Assembly (NCBI GenBank): GCA_025359065.1
Contig: JANYHM010000098.1
Location: 1 to 64,000, forward strand
Source of the DNA: Synechococcales cyanobacterium GL140_1_metabinner_5_sub
Lineage (GTDB): Bacteria; Cyanobacteriota; Cyanobacteriia; Cyanobacteriales; Chamaesiphonaceae
DNA: 64,000 nucleotides
Reading direction: 5' to 3'
The notes beneath the pieces were generated by a model that worked only from the letters and a program-made list of their open reading frames with translations, did not search any database and was not told the DNA's origin. A program made the position numbers and the translations under genes. Below, in pieces: positions 1 to 6,328 of this stretch; within the stretch, counting starts at the first letter, position 1; each line of letters opens with the position of its first letter.

Positions 1-87
1 GCTTATGAACAAATTTCTACTCAAGATATTCGCAGTTGGTTCACACATGATTGCTACGGTCATGACTCTATGGAGCTTACTGTATAA
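1..87 (+). mobile_element. 3' end of an IS630-type transposase gene (cut by window edge)
   Basis: The frame is open from base 1 to a TAA at 85-87 and gives 28 residues. The pattern AYEQIS...DIRSWFTH followed by a Cys is the kind of ending seen in IS630-family DDE transposases of cyanobacteria. The usual Cys-rich ending is altered (HDCYGH), so this copy may be decayed. Everything upstream is outside the window, so completeness cannot be judged. The assignment rests on this short tail only. Confidence 0.45.
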
Positions 88-197
88 AAATTACCTGCTT
101 TATTCATTTAATGGACTTCATTCGAGCTGAAACCGCTATAAGCTTCATATCATCATATCTAAAATGTTAAGGATTCAGGTCTGAGGAGGAATAAGAG

Positions 198-353
198 TCA
201 ACTCAGTAGGATCGATTTAATAATTGCTTTGAGCCTTGCTACTTCTTCAAATAATTGCTGTGTTGCTTCTTGCTGATGCAGTATAGTCTCCACCAAAAGT
301 GCTGGAGCCATTTTCTCTAGGATAGGTCTCTCAAATTGCTGCGGTTGTTTCAT
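198..353 (-). CDS. small hypothetical ORF, 51 aa, coiled-coil-like
   Basis: An ATG at 353 opens a 51-residue frame ending at a TGA at 198-200. The product is Gln/Glu-rich and looks helical throughout (ILEKM, VETILHQQEATQQLFEEVARLK), as expected for a short coiled coil. No family is recognised. It lies between a transposase remnant and a kinase-like gene, so it may be an accessory or leftover ORF of a mobile element. Coding status is uncertain because the frame is short and no clear ribosome binding site is seen. Confidence 0.25.
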   Translation of the reverse strand: MKQPQQFERPILEKMAPALLVETILHQQEATQQLFEEVARLKAIIKSILLS

Positions 354-540
354 ATCAACACCCAAGCCTATTTTGTCTTTTTGTCAACCCCTGACCTGAA
401 TTCTTACGCAGCATTTTTAAAATCAGTGCCATATTGTCACTCCAAATATGTTTATATAAGTAGATTTTCCCAGGGCATTATTTGAGGCGATGTAATGTAC
501 AATGTTACAAAGCAATCTCCAGAAAAATGAGAAAGTGGCT

Positions 541-2715
541 ATGAGTCTCTGCATCAACCCCCAATGTCTTCAGCCCCAAAACTCCGAGCAGGTATTATTC
601 TGCGCAAGCTGTGGCTCCGAAATGCTCTTGGATGGTAAGTATCAGGCCGTCAGATTAATAAGTAGCAAAGGAGCCTTTGATGATACCTATGAAATCACTA
701 AACGGGGGGTTTCTAAGGTTTTGAAAGTGCTAAAAAGCGACAGTGAAAAAGCAAATAAACTATTTGATCAAGAATTCAAGGCATTGAAAAATCTCATTAG
801 CCAAAATGTTGCCGGAATTCCTCAAGTCAAAGATTTATTTCTATATTCACCTTTTGATTCCCAGCAAACTTTACGTTGTTTGGTCGTGGAAAAGATTCAT
901 GGCCTGAATCTGGAAGAATATTTAACAGCTAAAAGACAGCCAATTAACGAAAAAATGGCAATCAATTGGATGTCTCAGTTGACGAATATCTTAAAACAAG
1001 TGCATAGTCAGGGCGTATTACATCGCGGTATCCAACCATCAAATATAGTATTACAGCCGGATGGGCAGCTAGTACTGACCGATTTTGGTGCTGCCACTGC
1101 AACTGCGGTGAATAATCTGGAACAAAATCTTCAAATACAGATACCGGGCTACATAGCACCTGAACAATACCAAACAGGTGAATCCTCGCGCAAGTCAGAT
1201 TTCTTTTCATTGGGGCGAACCTTTGTGTATTTGCTAACAGCAGTACACCCAATGAGCTTTTATCACTCCTACAGAGATGCTTTGCAATGGCGCAGTAAAA
1301 ATGAAAGTATCTCCGCCGATTTTTTGGATTTAATTGATCGATTGATGGAAGAAGATCCTGAACAGCGCCCTGAAGATGCCCTGGATATTATCACCGCCAT
1401 CACCGATTTGGTAGATCCCGCTGATGATAGCTTTTTTCTCAACCCTTTACCTCCAGAGGAACCTGCTTCAAATCTTACTGAAAGTCCCTACACTTTTGAA
1501 GTGGAAATAGAACCGACTTTTCAGCCAGGGTCAGCTACCAGAACACCAACAGACTCTACTTTTCAACCATTATCAATTACTCAAACACCAACAGAATCTG
1601 CTTTTCAACCATTATCAATCACCCAAACACCCTCGTTTCCAACTTTCCAGCCTTTAACAAATTTACCAAATATCGAAATCATACCCACTGAAGAACCTAG
1701 AATGGGTTCTATGCTGAGTAACAAATGGATTATTCCACCGCTAGCCATGGTATCTACCTTAGCTTTCTTATTCGCCTTGGTAGGGCTACAAATTTGGCCT
1801 AATAAGCCAGAGCGGTTTGCCGACATTAAAAATGTTCCCAGTGGTGACTTTAAGGTGGGGGGCAGTACAACTTGGGCCACTACTCGTCAAGAACAGGCTT
1901 CGCTAGATGATGCAATTAATAAATCCTTTAATAAATTCAATGTAGGATATGTCGATAGTAATATTCCATCGGCTCAAAATCAAAAATGCGACAATAAGCC
2001 AGGATCCAATACTGGTATCTGCTGGTTGATTGAAGGAGACCTGGATTTCGCTCAATCTTCTGTGCCTTTGGCACAGTCTAAATATGCTGGTGTTGCTCAA
2101 AAGCACCACCTCGAAGAAGAAGCAGTGGCCTATGATGCCTTAAGTATCGTTGTTAATCCTGAGCTAAATATTAGTAATTTGACGGTGGCACAACTGCGAG
2201 ATATCTATTCTGGCAAAATAACTAACTGGAAAGAAGTTGGCGGCCAGAACATACCGATCGAAGCTTTTACCCGCGAGGAAAGTGTTTCTGGTTCAGCTTC
2301 TGTCTTTAAAAACTTAGTGTTGCAAGGAGAGCCGATCGGTTCACAAATCTCTTTAGTAAACAATCTCAGTCAAGGCTTAAATAACGTTAAAAATAGTAAG
2401 GGTGGCATTTATTATGGTGCGGCCAAGGAAGTCATGGTAGATTTTTGTGGTGTTAAACCATTGGCAATCAATTCAGTAAAACCATATTTAGAGCCATTAA
2501 AAACTCCTGACACTTGCGGTGCTTTGAGTCGCAATGAGATCAACAAAGATGCTATTAGAAATCAAAAGTATCCCCTGACCCGCAAAATCTACGTGGTTAC
2601 TAAAGCAGATGGAACTTTACGACAGCAAGCTGGTGAGGCTTACACTAAATTACTACTAACCAAACAAGGGCAAGAAATCTTAGAAAAAGCTGGATTCGCT
2701 GGTATCAACAAGTGA
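541..2715 (+). CDS. zinc-ribbon / degenerate Ser-Thr kinase / TM / PstS-like phosphate-binding receptor
   Basis: The Met at 541 is preferred because it begins the four-Cys zinc ribbon (C4, C9, C21, C24) that opens many cyanobacterial Ser/Thr kinases; an upstream ATG at 502 adds 13 residues. Numbered from 541, a kinase fold spans about 35-290, a Pro/Thr-rich linker with a 16-residue repeat about 325-375, one membrane span about 396-419, and a PstS-like PBP domain about 435-724 (FKVGGSTTW, YDALSIVVNP, LRDIYSGKITNW). The order puts the kinase in the cytoplasm and the ligand domain outside. In the kinase, the glycine-rich loop is degraded (SSKGAFDD) and the catalytic HRD is HRG (161-163), while the ATP-site Lys, DFG and APE motifs remain, so it is probably a pseudokinase. 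A role in phosphate sensing is inferred from the PBP fold. Confidence 0.85.
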   Translation: MSLCINPQCLQPQNSEQVLFCASCGSEMLLDGKYQAVRLISSKGAFDDTYEITKRGVSKVLKVLKSDSEKANKLFDQEFKALKNLISQNVAGIPQVKDLFLYSPFDSQQTLRCLVVEKIHGLNLEEYLTAKRQPINEKMAINWMSQLTNILKQVHSQGVLHRGIQPSNIVLQPDGQLVLTDFGAATATAVNNLEQNLQIQIPGYIAPEQYQTGESSRKSDFFSLGRTFVYLLTAVHPMSFYHSYRDALQWRSKNESISADFLDLIDRLMEEDPEQRPEDALDIITAITDLVDPADDSFFLNPLPPEEPASNLTESPYTFEVEIEPTFQPGSATRTPTDSTFQPLSITQTPTESAFQPLSITQTPSFPTFQPLTNLPNIEIIPTEEPRMGSMLSNKWIIPPLAMVSTLAFLFALVGLQIWPNKPERFADIKNVPSGDFKVGGSTTWATTRQEQASLDDAINKSFNKFNVGYVDSNIPSAQNQKCDNKPGSNTGICWLIEGDLDFAQSSVPLAQSKYAGVAQKHHLEEEAVAYDALSIVVNPELNISNLTVAQLRDIYSGKITNWKEVGGQNIPIEAFTREESVSGSASVFKNLVLQGEPIGSQISLVNNLSQGLNNVKNSKGGIYYGAAKEVMVDFCGVKPLAINSVKPYLEPLKTPDTCGALSRNEINKDAIRNQKYPLTRKIYVVTKADGTLRQQAGEAYTKLLLTKQGQEILEKAGFAGINK

Positions 2716-3003
2716 CATTGAACACCCCTAACATCTTGGTTCTATTGTTCAACTAGTGGCGAACAATTCTGGTGTTTATCAGCTATTTGATCGAAGATCC
2801 ACTTTCTACCCGTTAAGATTTGTCTAAGTTTTATCCCTTTTACGAAGGAAAATTTATCATTATAGATATTAGTCGATCAATCAGATTGTTTGGCAAAAGG
2901 CAAGCTAAGTCGGGGGCTTAACCTTTGAACAACAATGGTGAACCTACTAGACTAGTTGGGTGAGGATAAATTTCATCTATTTTTTAGGAAGGAAGGTGGT
3001 TTT

Positions 3004-3237
3004 ATGACTATGAAAAATGTTGTTGATTTCTTTGCTGTGGTTAAAAAAGATGAGGCATTGCAGCTAAAAACCCATTTAGCTACAGATATTGATGAAATCC
3101 TGGAACTTGGGGAAGAGTACAATTACAAGTTTAATGGTACGGAGTTACAGGCTTTTTTAGGCAAAATGCCGAAAAAGGAGTTAGCTTCTTTGATGAATCC
3201 TGGTATTGGTAATCGTTTACACCTGAGTCCCAGATAG
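3004..3237 (+). CDS. Nif11-like leader peptide family protein
   Basis: A strong Shine-Dalgarno (AGGAAGG, 2988-2994) sits in front of the ATG at 3004, so this start is chosen over one at 2956. The 77-residue product matches the Nif11 pattern: an N-terminal FF..V.KDEAL helix, a central DIDEILELGEEY segment, then an aromatic Y.F followed by ..TELQAFL. In precursor peptides this domain is the leader recognised by lanthipeptide or other RiPP maturases, usually ending in Gly-Gly before a variable core. Here no GG is present and the tail (about 20 residues, Pro/Gly/Arg) has no Cys, and no maturase lies nearby. It may be a stand-alone Nif11 protein rather than a precursor. A terminator follows. Confidence 0.65.
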   Translation: MTMKNVVDFFAVVKKDEALQLKTHLATDIDEILELGEEYNYKFNGTELQAFLGKMPKKELASLMNPGIGNRLHLSPR

Positions 3238-3260
3238 CTGGATTTTTCATCGATGTTAGA

Positions 3261-3292
3261 TGCACCAAGAGTGTTTGGTGCATTTTAGTTTT
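3261..3292 (+). terminator. Rho-independent terminator after the Nif11-like gene
   Basis: An 8-bp perfect stem (TGCACCAA / TTGGTGCA, 3261-3268 with 3275-3282) with a 6-nt loop is followed by TTTTAGTTTT. It lies 24 bases after the stop of the Nif11-like gene. Confidence 0.75.
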
Positions 3293-3326
3293 AAGGTGAA
3301 TCCATTACATCTTGAATTTTGAGTAG

Positions 3327-4175
3327 CTATAATATGCGCATACTAAAATCTAACCAAGGTGATCGAGTAATGGGCGCACTAGTGGAAATATAATCCACCC
3401 CAGTTTCTGCCACCGATCGAATAGTTTCTAGCGTAATATTCCCCGAAGCCTCCAACTTAATGTGTGGCGCATGTTTCCGACAAGCATCTACCGCCACCTC
3501 CATCATCGGCACCGGCATATTGTCCAACATAATAATCTCCACCCCACATTCCATCGCCACATCGAGTTGCTCTATCGACTCCACCTCTACCTCGATCGTC
3601 AAAGGATAGGGCAAAGACTCCCGCACCAACGTCACCGCCTCCCGAATACCTCCCGCTGCCGCAATATGATTATCCTTAATCATCGCCCCATCATCCAAAC
3701 CCTGGCGATGACTAATTCCCCCACCCACAGTGGTTGCATACTTCTCCAAAATCCTTAAACCGGGCGTAGTTTTGCGGGTATCTACCAACTGCGTCGGTAA
3801 ATCCGCAATTTTTGCCGTGTACAAACTAGTCGCCGTCGCAATGCCACTCAACCGCATCACTAAATTCAACGCTGATCGCTCACCCATCAACAAATCCCCG
3901 ATCGGTCCAGTAATTTCGGCCACGGTCGTCTGGGCCTCACAATCAGCTCCCTCTGGCACCAAGGCCACAAAATCTACTGCTGGGTTCAACCGCCGAAAAA
4001 TCCGCGCCGCCACATCTAACCCTGCAATTCTCCCTACTGACTTCACCCGCCACTGGGCAGTCCTAATACCGGTTAAACCAGCACTTGCTCGATCGCCACG
4101 CCCAATGTCTTCTCGTAACCAGCTATCTAGCAAGGGATCTAGCACAATCCAAGGAGGCAAAACAAACGGAGCCAT
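3327..4175 (-). CDS. nadC: nicotinate-nucleotide pyrophosphorylase (quinolinate phosphoribosyltransferase)
   Basis: The enzyme converts quinolinate and PRPP to nicotinate mononucleotide, CO2 and PPi in de novo NAD synthesis in the cytosol. The 282 residues (family about 270-300) carry the hallmark stretch DTRKTTPGLR, then HRQGLDDGAMIKDNH, then the barrel strands IEVEVES and IIMLDNM, with the usual N-terminal LREDIGRGD. The frame is open upstream to 4232, but the Met at 4175 starts the conserved part and the longer version would run into a terminator hairpin. The gene is read leftward, away from the neighbouring mini-genes. The operon is monocistronic as far as seen. Confidence 0.93.
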   Translation of the reverse strand: MAPFVLPPWIVLDPLLDSWLREDIGRGDRASAGLTGIRTAQWRVKSVGRIAGLDVAARIFRRLNPAVDFVALVPEGADCEAQTTVAEITGPIGDLLMGERSALNLVMRLSGIATATSLYTAKIADLPTQLVDTRKTTPGLRILEKYATTVGGGISHRQGLDDGAMIKDNHIAAAGGIREAVTLVRESLPYPLTIEVEVESIEQLDVAMECGVEIIMLDNMPVPMMEVAVDACRKHAPHIKLEASGNITLETIRSVAETGVDYISTSAPITRSPWLDFSMRIL

Positions 4176-4212
4176 AAAGAAACCAAAGAACCAATAGACT
4201 TCAGTTAACCAC

Positions 4213-4245
4213 AAAAAAAGCAGCAGACACATTGTGTCTGCTGCT
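4213..4245 (-). terminator. terminator of mini-gene copy 1 (minus strand)
   Basis: Read on the minus strand, a 12-13 bp perfect stem (AGCAGCAGACACA and its complement, 4219-4231 with 4233-4245) is followed directly by a run of seven T. It lies 37 bases upstream of the nadC start, so it could also act as an attenuator for nadC if transcription starts upstream of it. Confidence 0.8.
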
Positions 4246-4246
4246 A

Positions 4247-4400
4247 TTAACTAAACCCCGATTCCCCCGGTACCGAGAGACTAAACTCACAAATACCTAA
4301 AGAAGATTCAATTTGATTAGCCGGGATAACTTCTTGAAAGCTGTATCTCGGGCTGATAAGCCAAATATATCTCACTAAAGAGGTGATCTCCATCAGCCAT
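4247..4400 (-). pseudogene. mini-gene copy 1, frameshifted relative to copy 2
   Basis: This is the left member of a tandem pair on the minus strand. From the ATG at 4400 it reads MADGDHLFSEIYLAYQPEIQ and stops at 4317-4319 after 27 codons. The second half of the copy-2 protein (ANQIESSLG..., then LSVPGESGF) is present in another frame and ends with a TAA at 4247-4249. The two copies differ by 5 bases in the middle, which explains the shift. Third-position differences between the copies in the conserved half suggest the sequence was coding. No family is recognised. It ends just before its own terminator. Confidence 0.45.
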
Positions 4401-4468
4401 TTGCCGGATCTAGAATTTGCACTTAGTACGTAAAAATTTTACTAGTAAACCATAAATTTTTAAACGGC

Positions 4469-4501
4469 AAAAATAATGGCAGACACCTTCTGTGCCTGCC
4501 A
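4469..4501 (-). terminator. terminator of mini-gene copy 2 (minus strand)
   Basis: On the minus strand a 10-bp stem (4477-4486 with 4492-4501, one G-U pair, 5-nt loop) is followed by TTATTTTTG. It sits 8 bases after the stop of the 51-aa ORF, exactly as the other hairpin sits after copy 1. The base pairing is kept although the bases differ from the other hairpin. Confidence 0.75.
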
Positions 4502-4508
4502 CTGTTAG

Positions 4509-4664
4509 CTAAACCCCGATTTCCCCTGGTACGGAGAGCCTTAACTCACTAATACCTAAAGAAGATTCAATTTGATTTGCCCGGACAATTGCTTTAAATT
4601 TAAGATGTATCTCAGGCGCATGAGATAAACATATCGCACAAAATGTGTGATTTCCATCAGCCAT
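4509..4664 (-). CDS. mini-gene copy 2: 51-aa protein of unknown function
   Basis: From the ATG at 4664 to the TAG at 4509-4511 the minus strand encodes 51 residues beginning MADGNHTFCAIC and ending LSVPGEIGV, with a CxxC pair at residues 9 and 12. The adjacent copy (4247-4400) is clearly homologous over its whole length, and both copies are followed by strong terminators, which is the main argument that this is a gene. No ribosome binding site is obvious, and its promoter would have to overlap the 5' end of the divergent membrane-protein gene. A structured RNA rather than a protein is the main alternative. The family is not recognised. Confidence 0.45.
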   Translation of the reverse strand: MADGNHTFCAICLSHAPEIHLKFKAIVRANQIESSLGISELRLSVPGEIGV

Positions 4665-4679
4665 TTGCAGGAGTTCTGT

Positions 4680-5057
4680 TTGTATTACTATCCTACCGAT
4701 CCGCCATACTTCTTACTGGTAGTCGGTTTGTTCATGGGCATAAGCTGCGGCGCAGCCTTCGATGCCACTCTTAAAACCAACGTCAAAGCTTGGTCTGCCG
4801 ATCGAGCTAATATCCGCTTGGCCAACTCGGGTAAACTCCCTCTCCAGATTCCTTTTGTGGGTATTGCTGCTGGGGTGGGAATGTTTCTTACTTCGGGACT
4901 GTCTATTTTTGGCTTTCCAGATATCTTAGCCGCCGGATTGGCGATTCCAATGACCCTACTGACCACTCTGTTTTTGTGGATTCAGCTCAAGGGTGTATTT
5001 AAAGAACTCGATCAGGGTGGCTCTGCGGCACTTGATTTGGATTCTTGGGGAGAGTAG
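4680..5057 (+). CDS. conserved hypothetical membrane protein, 125 aa
   Basis: The TTG at 4680 is chosen because AGGAG (4669-4673) lies six bases before it; the frame is open from a GTG at 4647, and the first ATG is at 4734. The product has two or three hydrophobic stretches (about residues 10-26, 60-80 and 85-105) and a short acidic C-terminus (LDLDSWGE), so it is likely an inner or thylakoid membrane protein. No catalytic motif is visible and the family is not recognised. It converges with the secreted-protein gene on the other strand, with a six-base gap. Confidence 0.6.
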   Translation: MYYYPTDPPYFLLVVGLFMGISCGAAFDATLKTNVKAWSADRANIRLANSGKLPLQIPFVGIAAGVGMFLTSGLSIFGFPDILAAGLAIPMTLLTTLFLWIQLKGVFKELDQGGSAALDLDSWGE

Positions 5058-5063
5058 CCTAGT

Positions 5064-5648
5064 TCAATGCGGGGTTTGTGGCAGTTCGAGATCTGCTGTG
5101 CTGCTCGATCGATCATAGATCCCGCGCCTACGTTGGTTTTCAGCATACAGCTTTTCGAGACAGGTCACATTGGCATCATTAGGAAGGATTACTTCTAGGC
5201 TTTCAACGGCAGTACGATTATCTTGGCAATTTATACAAGGCTCTTCAAAATACCCCACCATTTGAGAACGAGCCAAGGCAAGCTGATTTCTCTTGAAGAA
5301 AACAATGATTTGCTGATTCTTTGTCCAGTTGGCAACACCATAGTCCCCAACTTTAATCAGGTCAGTGATTTTCCCATGTGGATTGGGGCTTTCTGTACCA
5401 CCACTTAACTTTCTTAGATTGCTAGGTCTACTGAGTTGATAGTAGTACCTATTGAGTTGTTTGTAGATGCGATGCTTCGGTGAAATCAATGCTTTGTTCA
5501 ACGACAGACAGCTATTGTTTGTCGTTGAACCAATTCTGCTATGTGGATACGATGTGAACGCCAGTGTTTTGCTGGTGGAAACGACACACAGCAACAAAAT
5601 AATGGTGGGTAAAACCGATCGAACCCATTGGGCAGGGTGTAAAGACAT
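5064..5648 (-). CDS. hypothetical secreted protein, 194 aa
   Basis: The N-terminus has a positively charged start and a hydrophobic core (VLPTIILLLCVVST) followed by a plausible cleavage site after TLA, so export is likely. The mature part is rich in Asn, Ser and Tyr and has a CINC pair plus two more Cys, which could form disulphides outside the cytoplasm. No known domain is recognised. Another minus-strand open frame lies upstream without a start. Function unknown. Confidence 0.55.
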   Translation of the reverse strand: MSLHPAQWVRSVLPTIILLLCVVSTSKTLAFTSYPHSRIGSTTNNSCLSLNKALISPKHRIYKQLNRYYYQLSRPSNLRKLSGGTESPNPHGKITDLIKVGDYGVANWTKNQQIIVFFKRNQLALARSQMVGYFEEPCINCQDNRTAVESLEVILPNDANVTCLEKLYAENQRRRGIYDRSSSTADLELPQTPH

Positions 5649-5768
5649 TATATTAGTCCAAGAAAATATCTACTTCTCGGTGGTGCTTCGTACTCGACGC
5701 TGCTACTGCCATGAATTCTGGCTCATTGAAATAATAGCGTCCGTCAGCTCTTTCAGGGTAACACTTCT

Positions 5769-5895
5769 TTAAGGAGGCTTAGGGCTGAGGCTGAGCCAAG
5801 TTCTTGCGGGTTTGAAGGCCAGTTTAACAACTCCAGTGGGGCTGTTGCGATGCTTGGTAATTAAGATTTCAGTGATGTCTTGATGTGATCCAGCG
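5769..5895 (-). pseudogene. remnant of the 3' end of a replicative helicase gene (DnaB-like)
   Basis: Ahead of the stop at 5769-5771 the minus strand reads ITEILITKHRNSPTGVVKLAF. This matches the universally conserved DnaB C-terminal motif (EIIVAKHRNGPTGTVKL.F), where Arg and Gly residues contact ATP across the hexamer interface. The rest of the roughly 450-residue protein is absent: upstream DNA (5900-6328) shows no related frame. The Gly of RNGPTG is Ser here. It is therefore a decayed fragment, perhaps left by a plasmid, phage or rearrangement. Confidence 0.55.
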
Positions 5896-6328
5896 ATCGA
5901 CCTTAGGAGTAGTATTTGAGGCAGATTGCGTCTTAAGCTTGCTCTAGTAGCTACTTTGACGGGTTTTAAATTATATTAAGATAGGTGGACAAATTCGGCA
6001 AGTCCACTTTCAATAGAATGATAGGCAGAAAATGTCTGTCTAATTATTGGTATACCAAGCCTGAAAAGTCCGTTGAGGTTGTCTGTTTCAGTTCGAGATT
6101 TAGCAAGCTGAAATAGTTGGATTCTTTGTTAAGTTTCGAGAAGTTGTTGGCGATCACAAAGATAGGAAATTGATAAGTGATTGGGGCGTAACAAATCGTT
6201 GGAGCGGACAGAATCATGATATTTTTAATGACAAGCGAAAGATAGCGATCTCGCTCAACTCCAAACTGTTAGGTTCAAAGAGTTGAAAATCCGTCGATTA
6301 TATAAGATTATTTCAAGGAATAATAATT
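5896..6328. other. non-coding stretch upstream of the peroxidase gene
   Basis: No convincing frame is seen on either strand. It contains a small hairpin (GTGGAC 5985-5990 with GTCCAC 6002-6007) and, just before the peroxidase start, an AAGGAA ribosome binding site at 6315-6320. The peroxidase promoter should lie in its right half. Confidence 0.4.

Noticed and set aside
3730-4197. 155-codon frame opposite nadC
   Set aside because: Reads Arg/Ser/Pro-rich and overlaps a firm nadC gene; shadow.
5467-5772. Plus-strand frame of 101 codons opposite the secreted-protein gene
   Set aside because: It overlaps the minus-strand secreted-protein gene and its upstream region, with no SD and no family match. 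It is a shadow frame.
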